From Vibrio mexicanus (GTDB taxonomy: Bacteria; Pseudomonadota; Gammaproteobacteria; Enterobacterales; Vibrionaceae): DNA of 64,000 nucleotides. The notes beneath the pieces were generated by a model. That model saw nothing but the letters and a program-made list of their open reading frames with translations. It did no database searches and was not told the origin of the DNA. The stretch lies in assembly GCF_001012815.1 (NCBI RefSeq), contig NZ_JYJP01000073.1, positions 1-64,000 of the forward strand. Direction: 5' to 3'. This document shows positions 1 to 10,142 of this stretch, one piece after another. A program made the position numbers and the translations under genes. Position 1 is the first letter of the stretch; every line of letters starts with the position of its first letter.

Positions 1-31
1 TGAGCTTTTCGAAAAGTATACGTTTACTTAG

Positions 32-994
32 GTGGAAAATTTCAAAATGAACCGAGGATCCAAAGACCTATTTACCAAATACGGACAGCCCTTCTCCAAA
101 TGGTGGAACCAGTTTAGGGCAGAAGTAACCGTCGTTGCGATGAAAGATCCATTAGAACCTTTCATGTCTGTGGGTGATCGCATACTAACACTCAGAACTG
201 GATATCACACACGAAGAAACTCTATTGTTGTACCGTGGATGTTAATGCTATCTGCACTTTCGATGTTCTTTGTTTATGACAGTATTCCCAATTTTGACAA
301 TTTACAGAAACAAGTCGAAGAATCACTAACAAACTTCAAAAAATATAGGGAGACAGGACACACACCCATGTATGACATGGATAGTATGGAAACCTATATG
401 AAAGCTCTTCTAAATAAGGAGGGAAAAGTCACCGCACTAACTTATATACAAGCTCAAGACTTAAGGGGTAGAGGTGATAGCGTCTATTCAACGATTAGTT
501 TCAATTCATTAATGGTGTTTCTCGCGTTAAGTGTATGGTTAGTATTCCTACTCAAACCTCGCGATGCTGAAGTTTACTTCGATCGACAGCGTCAGATTGT
601 TTACACCTGGCGCCACGGGCGAGTTGGGGCTGCCAAGTTCGATAAAATGGGCATCATTGAGAACCACTTGAGCTTAAACATCATTCTTCAATTTGAAAAC
701 AAGAAAAAGACGGGCTTCGAACCTATGGCAATTGTCGGTATTGATATTGGAAAGCTAGCCTTTCACAAAGAAAATGATATGACCTATACCCTAGCCCAAA
801 TCTTAGCATTCATGGATCATGGTAAAGAAGCTATTATCACGGGTGACACTTTCCAACGTGAACCAGCAAAGTACTTTCTTCGAAAAGATAAAAAGCCAGC
901 GGATTTTGAAAGGCGCTTAGAAGCCGCTCTTAAAGCGGATACTGACTTAATTGAGCACTATCAAACCAAGAAACCCAAAGGTCATGCATTTTAG
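32..994 (+). CDS. Hypothetical two-TM membrane protein
   Basis: I do not recognise this protein with certainty. It has about 320 residues and two hydrophobic segments, near residues 69-85 and 156-173. They are separated by a roughly 70-residue polar loop and followed by a long soluble C-terminal half. Just after the second TM lies a YFDRQRQIVYTWRHG stretch. Membrane proteins with a similar Tyr/Phe-D-R-x-R-x-x-V-Y-x-W signature occur in bacterial accessory loci (DUF6708-like), but I cannot confirm the family. The first possible start is GTG at 32; ATG at 47 is an alternative and gives 315 aa. No neighbour upstream is visible, so operon context is unknown. Confidence 0.6.
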   Translation: MENFKMNRGSKDLFTKYGQPFSKWWNQFRAEVTVVAMKDPLEPFMSVGDRILTLRTGYHTRRNSIVVPWMLMLSALSMFFVYDSIPNFDNLQKQVEESLTNFKKYRETGHTPMYDMDSMETYMKALLNKEGKVTALTYIQAQDLRGRGDSVYSTISFNSLMVFLALSVWLVFLLKPRDAEVYFDRQRQIVYTWRHGRVGAAKFDKMGIIENHLSLNIILQFENKKKTGFEPMAIVGIDIGKLAFHKENDMTYTLAQILAFMDHGKEAIITGDTFQREPAKYFLRKDKKPADFERRLEAALKADTDLIEHYQTKKPKGHAF

Positions 995-1002
995 GAAACA
1001 GT

Positions 1003-1029
1003 ACAAAGCCCCTACTTCAGGGACTTTGT
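1003..1029. terminator. Weak convergent hairpin
   Basis: ACAAAG/CTTTGT arms with an inner CCCT/AGGG stem (one mismatch) lie between two convergent genes. There is no clear T tract on either side, so termination is only suggested. Confidence 0.35.
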
Positions 1030-1046
1030 AAATGGTTATTGCTAAG

Positions 1047-2930
1047 TTACTTCAGCTTCTCACTCGCTAAATAGTTCTCATCACTACTCACAACAGCGCC
1101 GTGCTTGAGGAAGTTCTTACCTAGAATCATGCTGTAGCGGAACCTTGAACGGTCTTGCAGATTTACGCGAACCTTCTTCTCCAAGTCGCCCAACTTCACG
1201 TGCATTTCGACTACTGGGCGGATATTGGCTTGTTCGCCTTTCTTCGCTTTGATCGTCATGGTATCGACCACCTGCTTAGTAAACTCTTGCTCTAAGCCGT
1301 CTGAGTTTTGATAAGTGAAACTCACCATATCCACGCCATCTTTTTCAAACAGCTTGATGTCTACCGCGTTCATCGAGCTCACATCAGCACCAGTATCGAG
1401 CTTCGCTGGGAATGTCATGCCTTCTACGGTCACTGTTTCAATATGGCCTGCCTTGAATAAAGGCTCTGCATCTAATAAATGATCAGCGCGAGTGTTGATA
1501 TATAAGCCATCTTTTGCGGTGTCTTTGCCTAGAACAAAGTAAGGCGTTGGTTCGTCGCTATCGAGAACTTCAAGTGCTATCTCAAGCTCTACTTCTTTGC
1601 CGGCTAGCATCACTCGCACTGGCACGACAGGGCGGCTAGAATCGCCAACCGAGAGCGTTTTAAGCACCGGTTTAATGATGCGTTGCTCATTGCCACTTGC
1701 ATCCGGTAGGTGGTACTCAACGAAGCTTTTCTTACCGTCTTTCGTCACTTCAAAATCGGTCACTTTCAATAGTGGCGTGCTCACCGTAACGGAAGGCTCT
1801 GCCATGAGCGAAATACCGTCGATCACAACGTTCTCTTTTGGAGAGACCACCAAAGGCTTTTTACCTTTAATGTCATCTGCAAAACGCTTCGGCTTCTTCT
1901 TCAGCAAGTTCTCTTCGCTAGTACTCACCATGAAAGATTCACTTAAGGTATCACGCCCAACACGTAGCTGAGTTTTACTATCGGAGCGGTCGCGAAGGTA
2001 AACCAACCACTGCTCTTGATGTTTATCGTTCAAATCCACTGGCACATAAACAAGTGGCCTTTCTTTACCACTCACCTTCAACATGCGCACTAAAGGTCGA
2101 GTGAGCGTCTTAGTTTTTCCGTCCGCTGTTTCAATATCAAAAGTGACAAGTCCTTTTTTCTTGTCGATGTCGATCTGTTCTGCGTGAAGATTGCTGTAGC
2201 GATTAGACAATGAAAAAGTCACATTAAGCGGCAAGCCTTCGATTTCAACTTGCTCTTTTCGCCCTACAACTGTCGCGCTAGGCTGCTCTTGCAGATAGTC
2301 GTAGCCGGCAAATACCCAAGCGTTGTTCTCTAGAAAGGTTTTACCAATCAGAATTGGCGCGGAAAACTGGCTGCGATCGGTTAAGTTGATGTCAGTATCG
2401 ACCTCTTTACCAGCAATGGTGATCGGTAATTTAACCGTCGGGCGCAATATTGGCTCGCTGCTCGTGCGACTACGAATTACGCCTACACGCTCGAGCGGTG
2501 CAGAAATTTCAACTTTCTCACCACTGTATGGGTGGAAGACATCAAATGTAACTGTGGTTTTAAATGGAGCAAATACCTCTCCATCCCACTCAAAATAATC
2601 GAGTTCTTTGTCTTCTTCGACTTTTTCAACGAGTGCTGCCAATAAATCGTTATCTTCCAGTGATTGATAGTCCTCATGTTCACTAGTAACGCGGATGTTC
2701 ACTGCATGCATCGAGGTGGTGTCAGCACCTGTATCAATTTTTCCTGCAAATGGGATTCCATCGAGCTCAGCCACGTCATCTAAGTAAACGTTCTCTACAC
2801 GCCCAAGAACAATTTTGTTATCAATAACATATACAGGGTTTTGCGTCGTCGCTGAGCTATCTAGCGCTAAGACGCTGGGAGCAAGAAGAGAAGAGCTTAA
2901 GATGGCGATCGCCAAAGACAATTTTTTCAT
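1047..2930 (-). CDS. Secreted protein with four tandem retropepsin-like (Zn_protease/RimB-like) repeats
   Basis: The protein has 627 aa with a clear N-terminal signal peptide (MKKLSLAIAILSSSLLAPSVLA), so it is periplasmic or secreted. It contains four units of about 140-150 aa. Units 1 (near residue 45) and 4 (near residue 500) carry the aspartic-protease motif DTGAD followed by S-M-x-A-V-x-I, and each ends in an L-x-D-R-S-x-F...I-L-G-K-x-F-L block. Units 2 and 3 keep the frame (IDG/IEG start, G-R-D/G-K-D near the end) but have lost DTGA. The family is annotated as 'ATP-dependent zinc protease', although the motif is that of retropepsin-like aspartic peptidases. It stands alone, divergent from tex. 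Its substrate is unknown. Confidence 0.8.
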   Translation of the reverse strand: MKKLSLAIAILSSSLLAPSVLALDSSATTQNPVYVIDNKIVLGRVENVYLDDVAELDGIPFAGKIDTGADTTSMHAVNIRVTSEHEDYQSLEDNDLLAALVEKVEEDKELDYFEWDGEVFAPFKTTVTFDVFHPYSGEKVEISAPLERVGVIRSRTSSEPILRPTVKLPITIAGKEVDTDINLTDRSQFSAPILIGKTFLENNAWVFAGYDYLQEQPSATVVGRKEQVEIEGLPLNVTFSLSNRYSNLHAEQIDIDKKKGLVTFDIETADGKTKTLTRPLVRMLKVSGKERPLVYVPVDLNDKHQEQWLVYLRDRSDSKTQLRVGRDTLSESFMVSTSEENLLKKKPKRFADDIKGKKPLVVSPKENVVIDGISLMAEPSVTVSTPLLKVTDFEVTKDGKKSFVEYHLPDASGNEQRIIKPVLKTLSVGDSSRPVVPVRVMLAGKEVELEIALEVLDSDEPTPYFVLGKDTAKDGLYINTRADHLLDAEPLFKAGHIETVTVEGMTFPAKLDTGADVSSMNAVDIKLFEKDGVDMVSFTYQNSDGLEQEFTKQVVDTMTIKAKKGEQANIRPVVEMHVKLGDLEKKVRVNLQDRSRFRYSMILGKNFLKHGAVVSSDENYLASEKLK

Positions 2931-3197
2931 TATTTACATCCATTTGCGCTATTCGTACTGGGTAAATGGTACTGGGAAAACCTCACCGTAGTTCAGTCCA
3001 TCGAAACGACGTTTAGTTCGGTTTTACATACAGTTTTGACATAACTTTAACTAAAGTACATAGCGAATCGCGACTTTGTCTGCAATTTTGACACCTTGGT
3101 AGCAAAAAGATTGGAAAATACTGCCCCAACCCCAATATCAGTGTCATTACACAAGCAGCAGTCTGCTGACTAAATCACTAAAAAGAGAACACCACGG

Positions 3198-5540
3198 ATG
3201 AGCCAAGCTATCTGCCAAATGATTGCTCAAGAGCTAAATGTAAAAGCTGAGCAAGTGAACGCAGCCGTTGCCCTTATTGACGATGGTAACACCGTCCCAT
3301 TTATCGCCCGCTACCGTAAAGAGGTGACAGGCGGCCTAGATGACACCCAACTTCGTAACCTTGATTCTCGATTGAGTTACCTACGCGAGCTCGACGAGCG
3401 CCGCCAAACCATTCTTAAATCGATCGGAGAACAAGGCAAACTGACCGCTGAACTCGAAGCAGAAATTAATCAAGCTGACAGTAAAACTCGCCTAGAAGAT
3501 CTCTACTTACCTTACAAACCTAAACGTCGCACCAAAGGGCAAATTGCAATTGAAGCGGGCTTAGAGCCATTAGCCGATAAGCTGTGGAATGAACCACAAA
3601 CTGAACCAGAAACTGAAGCCAGCCAGTACATTGATGCAGACAAAGGCATTACCGACACTAAAGCCGCACTTGATGGTGCTCGCGCTATCGTCATGGAACG
3701 TATTGCGGAAGATGCAAACCTGCTTGAGAAGATCCGCCAACACCTTACCCGTAATGCTGAGTTGGTTTCTCGCGTTGTTGAAGGCAAGGAACGTGAAGGT
3801 GAGAAGTTCAAAGACTACTTCGAACACAATGAGGTTCTAAGTAAAGTGCCTTCTCACCGTGCACTTGCGATGCTTCGCGGCCGTAATGAAGGCTTCTTAA
3901 CGCTGACGATGAATGCCGATCCTGAGCAAGAAGAAGGCATTCGCCAATCTTACTGCGAAACCATTATCTCTGACCACTACGGTATCAGTCTAAGCCAAGC
4001 TCCAGCCGATGGCTGGCGCAAACAGGTCATTAGCTGGGCTTGGCGCATCAAAGTATCGATGCACATGGAAACAGAGCTGATGGGTGCGATGAAAGAACGT
4101 GGTGAAATCGAAGCGATTGATGTGTTCGCCACGAACTTGAAAGACTTGTTGATGGCTGCGCCTGCTGGCCCACGAGCAACTCTAGGTTTAGATCCGGGCC
4201 TACGTACAGGCTCTAAGATTGCGGTTGTAGATTCAACCGGTAAAGTGCTCGCAACCGAGACTATTTACCCTCACCCGCCACAAAAACAGTACGACAAGTC
4301 GATGCAAGTCGTTGACCAAATGGTTCGCCGCTTCAATGTCGATCTGATTGCGATTGGTAACGGTACCGCTTCTCGCGAGACGGATGCTTTCGTTGCCGAT
4401 TTGATTAAGCGTGGCAACCTGAAAGTGCAAAAAATCATGGTGAGCGAAGCGGGCGCGTCGGTTTATTCGGCTTCAGAACTCGCGGCGAAAGAGTTCCCGA
4501 ATATGGATGTGTCATTGCGTGGTGCTGTCTCGATTGCTCGCAGGCTGCAAGATCCACTGGCAGAGCTGGTGAAAATTGATCCTAAATCGATTGGTGTTGG
4601 TCAGTACCAGCACGATGTAAGTCAAGCCATGCTAGCGAAACGCCTTGATGCGGTAGTAGAAGACTGTGTAAATGCGGTCGGTGTGGATGTGAATACCGCC
4701 TCTGCCGCTCTGCTTAACCGTGTAGCTGGCCTATCTGCGACTATGGCGCAAAACATCGTGGACTATCGCGATGAAAACGGCCGTTTTGAGGCACGTACAA
4801 CCATCAAGAAAGTGCCTCGCTTAGGGCCAAAGGCTTATGAGCAGTGTGCAGGCTTCCTTCGCATCATGGATGGTAAAAATCCACTGGATGCTTCATCTGT
4901 TCACCCAGAAGCTTACCCAGTGGTCAAAGCGATTGCCGAAAAGAGCGGTAAGCAAGTCAAAGCCATGATTGGTAACAGTGAGTTCCTTCGTAGCTTGCAT
5001 GCGATGGATTACACCAATGACAGCTTTGGTTTACCTACGGTGACTGACATCATTAAAGAACTCGACAAACCCGGTCGTGACCCTCGCCCAGAGTTCAAAA
5101 CCGCCACTTTTGCTGATGGTGTTAATGAAGTGTCTGATCTAGAAGTCGGTATGGTTCTGGAAGGCGTGGTGTCGAACGTGGCTAACTTCGGTGCTTTCGT
5201 TGATATCGGTGTTCACCAAGATGGTTTGGTGCATATTTCCGCGCTCACCGATCGTTTTGTCTCTGATCCGCGCGAAGTAGTGAAGGCAGGTGACATCGTT
5301 AAAGTTAAAGTGATGGAAGTGGACGTGCAACGTAAGCGTATCGCCCTTTCAATGCGTTTGAACGATGAACCGGGTCAAAGCAGTGGCCGCGGCCAGCGCT
5401 CAGCTTCTTCAAATAGCAATACATCGAACAACCGTACTTCCAGCAATCAAGGACGTCAACGCAACCCACGCCAAAACGACGTACCTAATGGAGCAATGGG
5501 CGGTGCATTTGCTGCGGCCTTTGCTAAAGCAAAGAAATAA
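3198..5540 (+). CDS. tex: RNA-binding transcriptional accessory protein Tex
   Basis: At 780 aa this matches the Tex family length (about 770-780). Visible in order are an N-terminal helical Tex domain, a YqgF/RNase H-like fold starting at LGLDPG (about residue 329), a helix-hairpin-helix region (about 494-557) and a C-terminal S1 RNA-binding domain (about 647-720, [16 protein letters not shown]). A low-complexity Ser/Asn/Arg-rich tail follows. Tex binds nucleic acid and interacts with the transcription machinery; in other bacteria it affects toxin expression and stress survival. Start ATG at 3198 is preceded by AAAAGAGAAC. The gene is followed by a strong terminator and looks monocistronic. 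The frame is intact. Confidence 0.96.
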   Translation: MSQAICQMIAQELNVKAEQVNAAVALIDDGNTVPFIARYRKEVTGGLDDTQLRNLDSRLSYLRELDERRQTILKSIGEQGKLTAELEAEINQADSKTRLEDLYLPYKPKRRTKGQIAIEAGLEPLADKLWNEPQTEPETEASQYIDADKGITDTKAALDGARAIVMERIAEDANLLEKIRQHLTRNAELVSRVVEGKEREGEKFKDYFEHNEVLSKVPSHRALAMLRGRNEGFLTLTMNADPEQEEGIRQSYCETIISDHYGISLSQAPADGWRKQVISWAWRIKVSMHMETELMGAMKERGEIEAIDVFATNLKDLLMAAPAGPRATLGLDPGLRTGSKIAVVDSTGKVLATETIYPHPPQKQYDKSMQVVDQMVRRFNVDLIAIGNGTASRETDAFVADLIKRGNLKVQKIMVSEAGASVYSASELAAKEFPNMDVSLRGAVSIARRLQDPLAELVKIDPKSIGVGQYQHDVSQAMLAKRLDAVVEDCVNAVGVDVNTASAALLNRVAGLSATMAQNIVDYRDENGRFEARTTIKKVPRLGPKAYEQCAGFLRIMDGKNPLDASSVHPEAYPVVKAIAEKSGKQVKAMIGNSEFLRSLHAMDYTNDSFGLPTVTDIIKELDKPGRDPRPEFKTATFADGVNEVSDLEVGMVLEGVVSNVANFGAFVDIGVHQDGLVHISALTDRFVSDPREVVKAGDIVKVKVMEVDVQRKRIALSMRLNDEPGQSSGRGQRSASSNSNTSNNRTSSNQGRQRNPRQNDVPNGAMGGAFAAAFAKAKK

Positions 5541-5565
5541 TCGATTGTTAGAAACCCAAAAAAGT

Positions 5566-5602
5566 AAATACCCACTCGCCATACGGCTGTGGGTATTTTT
5601 TT
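5566..5602 (+). terminator. Intrinsic terminator of tex
   Basis: AATACCCAC and GTGGGTATT arms around a 14-nt loop are followed by a run of T. It lies 25 bp after the tex stop. Confidence 0.85.
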
Positions 5603-5639
5603 GGCGGTATTCTCTAAGCGAGCTCCTTCTTTATGCACA

Positions 5640-6110
5640 CTAAAGAACCGCTATTACCTCAGAAGGCGTATTTGGCGCCACGGCGTGACCGTAGTGATAC
5701 TTTATCACGGTACGTCTTCGCGCCATTTGACCTTCTTTTATCGCATCATCGATTATCTGCTTAGGCAGACGAAATCGCATTGCGTAGCCTTTACCTTGTT
5801 GCTTGCTGTAAGTTTTCAGCGCCAACAAACTGAATAGCCGCTCTAATGTATCCTTGGGCTGCTCAGAGTAAACGTGAACACTCTCCGTCTCGCTCTCCGT
5901 CTCATAGCCTGGATGCTCTGAGGGGTCCCAAGAGGATTGCCTTCGCCGCTTTTCGTCTGGCTTTACCTTACGTTCAGCGTTGGTTTTGACGAGCTCTACG
6001 GTTGGTACCACAGGTTCTCGCACTTTGTTGTCACGAGCGGCCTGTTCCGTCTGTACATTAACCGATGGGGCGATAAGTGGCACACTAACATTCGTCGGTG
6101 ACACGATCAT
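5640..6110 (-). CDS. Small Arg-rich hypothetical protein
   Basis: This is a 156-aa soluble protein with no signal peptide or TM. The N-terminal half looks disordered (Val/Pro/Thr-rich). A basic patch KRRRQSSWDPSEHPGY lies mid-protein, then a Glu/Thr/Ser-rich segment, and the C-terminal half is more ordered and basic (KQxGKGYAMRFRLPKQI). Start ATG at 6110 is preferred because GAGGAGG sits 8 nt before it; a TTG 27 nt further upstream is in frame but has no such site. Vibrio genomes often carry a protein like this beside bioH under a misleading Lon-protease label. I see no AAA+ or Ser-Lys protease motif here, so no function is assigned. Confidence 0.6.
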   Translation of the reverse strand: MIVSPTNVSVPLIAPSVNVQTEQAARDNKVREPVVPTVELVKTNAERKVKPDEKRRRQSSWDPSEHPGYETESETESVHVYSEQPKDTLERLFSLLALKTYSKQQGKGYAMRFRLPKQIIDDAIKEGQMARRRTVIKYHYGHAVAPNTPSEVIAVL

Positions 6111-6223
6111 AGCCGAAACCTCCTCAGTATCGCCCAACCCTCCAATTCAATAACGCTAGAATAAAACGTGTTGTCTTATTGGGTTAAACAACTTATCGGC
6201 TATATTGGTCAAAAATTTAGCAC

Positions 6224-6996
6224 TTATTTTCGACAAAAATCGACAATTTGCTGACAGAAGGCTTCGCGCTCGGTCATAAATGGTGCATGAGAAGACTCGG
6301 TAAAGATCGCTTGTTCACTGTTTGGTAAGGCTTTTTCGAGGTCGCTGGCCACTTTAATTGGCACCAATCCATCCAATCTTCCGTACATACGCAGCATGGG
6401 TACGGATAAATCCACCAGCTCAGAACGTAAATCGACATCGGCCAGCATCTTTAATCCAGCCATTAATGACGCTGGATTGGGCTCTGGGCGAGACAAAACC
6501 GCTTTCTTCAACTGCTTTACATCTTGCGTGCAGACGGGCTGCCCATTGCCTGCAAAGCCATAAAGCGCTCTACGGTGAGTTTAAAATCATCCAAAAGCTG
6601 CGCGGTGAAATCTTGTAAAACCTTAGGTTGAATACCTCGCCAAGGGCGCTCCGCGGCAAACTTAGGCGAGCTGGCGACAGTAATAAGCTTGCTGACACGT
6701 TCCGGTGCTTTAAGCGCGATATGGCTAGCAATCAAACCGCCAAGGGACCAACCAAGCCAAATCGCTTGCTTAGGCGCTTCTTCAAGCAGATGCTTGGTAA
6801 TGTCATCAAGGTTTTCACCTTGCAGGTGCGCGCTGTGGCCATACCCTGGCAAATCCACGGTATGCACCCGAAAATGCTGACTGAGCTGGTCAACCGTTTG
6901 ATCCCACACCGCACCATTCATTCCCCAGCCATGCAGTAAAACTAAATCGTCACCTTGGCCTTCGACTTGCCAATGCAGTGATGTTGCAGCAGTCAC
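6224..6996 (-). CDS. bioH: Pimeloyl-ACP methyl ester carboxylesterase BioH (frame broken once)
   Basis: This alpha/beta hydrolase releases pimeloyl-ACP from its methyl ester in biotin synthesis, in the cytoplasm. The N-terminal part shows the oxyanion-hole block LLHGWGMN and the nucleophile elbow GWSLGG (Ser near residue 82). The C-terminal part carries the catalytic Asp (YGRLDGLVP) and His (SSHAPF). The two parts are in different frames. Adding one C near 6527 (GCACGCAAG to GCACGCCAAG) joins them into about 257 aa, the normal length. The start is GTG at 6996 with TAGGAGAGA before it. It is divergent from comF, the usual Vibrio/Enterobacteria arrangement. Confidence 0.88.
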
Positions 6997-7080
6997 ACTC
7001 TCTCCTACTTAATTCAACCTCATCAGGATTCCTATCCTGCATCATAGCTACATTCTACTCACTCAGAGCGAAGAATCGAC

Positions 7081-7796
7081 ATGGCAAACCGATCAGCAGA
7101 CCACTTGCGTACTTTTATTGCAAATCAGTTTAATGCGCACTGCCAGTTATGCCGGATGACCATTGAAGGTCAACGCCCATCACTGTGGTGCCACCATTGC
7201 CACGAACATTTCTTTCAAACCATCGCTCGGTGCGAAAGCTGTGGGCTACCGACTTTAACGCCGACCCCGGCTTGCGGGCAGTGCCTCGCCAATCCCCCAA
7301 AGTGGCATCGCTCTATTGCGTAGGCGACTACCAGCCTCCGCTCTCTCACTATATCCATCAGTTTAAATATCAGAAGAAGTTTTGGCACGCCAACAACCTA
7401 GCGCAGTTGTTAGTCCCACGAATCGATAGCACGCCCGATCTCATCTGTTACGTACCAATGCATTGGCGACGATATTGGATGCGGGGGTTCAATCAAAGCG
7501 AACTTCTTGCCCGAAGCATCGCTCGTTCAATGCATGTTCCTTTGTCGCACAAGTTGTTTAGCCGCATCAAAGCGACCAAACAGCAGCAAGGCCTCGACAA
7601 AGATCAAAGAAAGCAAAACCTGCATCAAGCCTTTAAGCTAAATCACCGCCCCAAAATTAAACATGTGGCAATAGTTGACGACGTAGTCACAACTGGAAGC
7701 ACGGTCCAGCAATTATCTCAGTTACTGCTTGAAGCTGGCGTCGAAACCGTTGATATTTACTGTATATGCCGTACTCCTGAGCCCAATGATCGATAG
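7081..7796 (+). CDS. comF: ComF/GntX family phosphoribosyltransferase-like protein (frame broken once)
   Basis: The N-terminal part (7081-7323) holds a four-cysteine zinc-ribbon-like region (CQLC, WCHHCH, CESCG, CGQC), typical of ComF/GntX. The C-terminal part has the phosphoribosyltransferase motif VAIVDDVVTTGST near the end. The frames join if one G is restored near 7320 (GCGTAGG to GCGGTAGG), giving about 238 aa, the usual size. ComF is needed for natural transformation in competent bacteria and GntX-type relatives are linked to gluconate use; the exact role here is inferred only from family. It sits between bioH and nfuA as in many gammaproteobacteria. Confidence 0.85.
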
Positions 7797-7905
7797 CAGG
7801 CTAATTATTAGTCATAACAGATATTGCTAATAAAACGCTAGATCTCAGAGCTATGAAGAGTAAAATGGCAACTAAATAACCTACATTTTTACTCGGGTAT
7901 TCGTC

Positions 7906-8492
7906 GTGTCAAACTCAATTACTATTACAGAAAACGCTCAATCTCACTTTGCTAACTTGCTTAGCCAACAGCCAGAAGGTACGAACATCCGCGTATTCGT
8001 GGTAAACCCTGGCACACAAAACGCTGAGTGTGGTGTTTCTTACTGCCCACCAGAGGCCGTAGAAGCAACAGATACAGAAATCCCATACGCGGGTTTCTCT
8101 GCTTACGTTGATGAACTAAGCCTACCTTTCCTAGAAGACGCAGAAATCGATTTTGTGACGGATAAAATGGGTAGCCAGCTAACTCTAAAAGCACCAAACG
8201 CGAAAATGCGTAAAGTCTCTGACGACGCACCACTTGTCGAACGTGTTGAATACGCGATTCAAACTCAAGTGAACCCACAACTTGCGGGTCACGGTGGTCA
8301 CGTTAACCTCGTTGAGATCACTGAAGAAGGCGTAGCATCGTCGCATTCGGTGGCGGTTGTAACGGCTGTTCAATGGTCGACGTGACACTAAAAGAAGGTA
8401 TCGAGAAAGAACTTCTTCAACAGTTTGAAGGGGAGCTAACGGCAGTGCGTGACGCAACCGAGCACGACCGTGGTGAGCACTCTTACTACTAA
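7906..8492 (+). CDS. nfuA: Fe-S biogenesis protein NfuA (frame broken once)
   Basis: NfuA carries and delivers 4Fe-4S clusters to target apoproteins. The N-terminal A-type-like domain ([23 protein letters not shown]) is in one frame. The C-terminal Nfu domain with the cluster-binding pair CNGCSM lies in the next frame. Restoring one A near 8345 (CATTC to CAATTC) joins them and gives about 195 aa ending HSYY at the TAA at 8490-8492, matching the family length. Without that base the protein would stop at 8385 and lose the CxxC motif. A terminator follows directly. Confidence 0.92.
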
Positions 8493-8499
8493 CAGCGAA

Positions 8500-8526
8500 A
8501 AGCCGACAGCAATGTCGGCTTTTTAT
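8500..8526 (+). terminator. Intrinsic terminator of nfuA
   Basis: Arms AGCCGACA/TGTCGGCT with loop GCAA, followed by TTTTATTTATT. Confidence 0.85.
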
Positions 8527-8627
8527 TTATTAATAAAAATCGTTTGCGCTCTCAATCGATACTTTCCTTTAGGTCACTTTTTCTCATATATTAAGAAGTA
8601 ACTGATCACTCTACAAAAGGACTCACT

Positions 8628-9179
8628 GTGACCAAGAAGACTTTGCCAGAAATCGTTTCACTGCGTTCCGTAGCCCAATCTAAGCTATTTACCATCGAAG
8701 CCATGGATCTTCGTTTTAGCAATGGGGTAGAACGAACATACGAACGAATGAAGCCAAGTGGTCGCAATGCGGTGATGATGGTTCCGATTACCGAACAAGG
8801 CGATCTGCTGTTGGTGCGTGAATACGCGGCAGGAACAGAACGTTATGAGCTTGGTTTTCCAAAGGGACTGATTGACCCAGGTGAGTCGCCGCAAGAAGCA
8901 GCGGTACGTGAGCTTAAAGAGGAAATTGGTTTTGGTGCCGAGACCCTGACTCCACTTAAGGAAGTGGTACTGGCACCCTCATACTTTTCTAGCCGAATGA
9001 CGCTATTCATTGCTAAAGACTTATACCCAGAACAATTAGAAGGCGATGAACCAGAGCCATTAGAAATCGTAAAATGGCCACTGGCGCAGGCAGAAGAGCT
9101 TTTAACCCATCTTGATTTCTGTGAAGCGCGCAGTATCACAGCACTGCTGCTTGCGTTGAAACAGCTTAAACAGCCATAA
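8628..9179 (+). CDS. nudE: ADP compounds hydrolase NudE
   Basis: This Nudix hydrolase has 183 aa. The family cleaves Ap3A, ADP-ribose and NADH. The Nudix box runs from GLIDPGESPQEA to RELKEEIGF, near residues 83-105, with all catalytic Glu residues present. The start is GTG at 8628, chosen because AAAAGGAC lies five bases before it and the protein then has the family length. It is followed 23 bp later by cysQ, and the pair is a conserved neighbourhood, probably one transcript. Confidence 0.93.
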   Translation: MTKKTLPEIVSLRSVAQSKLFTIEAMDLRFSNGVERTYERMKPSGRNAVMMVPITEQGDLLLVREYAAGTERYELGFPKGLIDPGESPQEAAVRELKEEIGFGAETLTPLKEVVLAPSYFSSRMTLFIAKDLYPEQLEGDEPEPLEIVKWPLAQAEELLTHLDFCEARSITALLLALKQLKQP

Positions 9180-9202
9180 CGATTAAGGCATTAGGAACTA
9201 GC

Positions 9203-10030
9203 ATGCCAATAAGTAAAGATCACTCTCACTTACTCCCTTCAGTGATTGAAATCGCCCGCTCTGCAGGGCAGCTTATTCTCGACATTTACGAAAATAAGCA
9301 ATATGAAGCCTACACCAAAAGCGACGCCACGCCGGTGACATCTGCCGACATCGCTGCGCACAAGCTCATCATCGAAAGGCTGTCCGAACTAACACCGGAT
9401 ATTCCGATTCTTTCAGAAGAAGACGCCGACATCAGCTTAGATAAACGTAGCCAGTGGGACCGCTACTGGTTAGTCGACCCGCTCGACGGCACGCAAGAGT
9501 TCATTGCTCGCAGCGGGGATTTTGCCACCATCATTGCCCTAGTCGAAAACAATCACCCGGTTATGGGCGTCGTTTATGGCCCAGTATCTGGTGTGACTTA
9601 CTATGCCTACCGCGGCAAAGGGGCTTGGAAGATCCCTGATCTTGATGAGAACGTGAAAATCAAAACGCACAAGCATCAAGAGCCAAACCAGTCTATCGCC
9701 ATTGCTATCAGCCGCAGGCAGAACATCAACAGCATCACTAGTCGCATGAGCAGTAAATGGAACTATGACCTTATTCCTTTAGGCTCTGCAGCACTAAAAG
9801 CCTGCCTAGTGGCAGAAGGTGCCGTCGATTGCTATTTGCGCATTGGCCCAACAGGTGAATGGGACACAGCAGCGACTCAGTGTATTGTTGAAGAAGCGGG
9901 AGGTCGTATTCTCAGCACCCAGTTAGAGCCGCTGTCTTACAATGAGCGTGAAACGTTAGAGAATCCAAATTTCATTGTACTTGGGGATGAAAACCTACCT
10001 TGGGACAAGATACTTAAGGTCAAAGAATAG
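9203..10030 (+). CDS. cysQ: 3'(2'),5'-bisphosphate nucleotidase CysQ
   Basis: CysQ removes the 3'-phosphate of PAP, a by-product of sulfate assimilation, and so protects the pathway from inhibition. The 275-aa protein shows the inositol-monophosphatase fold metal motifs: SEED (about residues 72-75), VDPLDGTQEF (about 92-101) and EWDTAA (about 214-219). The stop is followed by a strong hairpin that also serves the converging gsp operon. Its frame is intact. Confidence 0.95.
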   Translation: MPISKDHSHLLPSVIEIARSAGQLILDIYENKQYEAYTKSDATPVTSADIAAHKLIIERLSELTPDIPILSEEDADISLDKRSQWDRYWLVDPLDGTQEFIARSGDFATIIALVENNHPVMGVVYGPVSGVTYYAYRGKGAWKIPDLDENVKIKTHKHQEPNQSIAIAISRRQNINSITSRMSSKWNYDLIPLGSAALKACLVAEGAVDCYLRIGPTGEWDTAATQCIVEEAGGRILSTQLEPLSYNERETLENPNFIVLGDENLPWDKILKVKE

Positions 10031-10059
10031 CGAATCACGACCTGTAAAATCGATAATCA

Positions 10060-10093
10060 AAAAAGGCTTATGGATAACCCATAAGCCTTTTTA
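10060..10093. terminator. Bidirectional terminator between cysQ and gspN
   Basis: AAAAAGGCTTATGG and CCATAAGCCTTTTT form a long stem with A and T tracts on both sides, placed between two convergent transcripts. Confidence 0.88.
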
Positions 10094-10142
10094 GTCTCAC
10101 TTAATTGCTATACCTAAACTCCGACCCATAATCCAAGTGACT

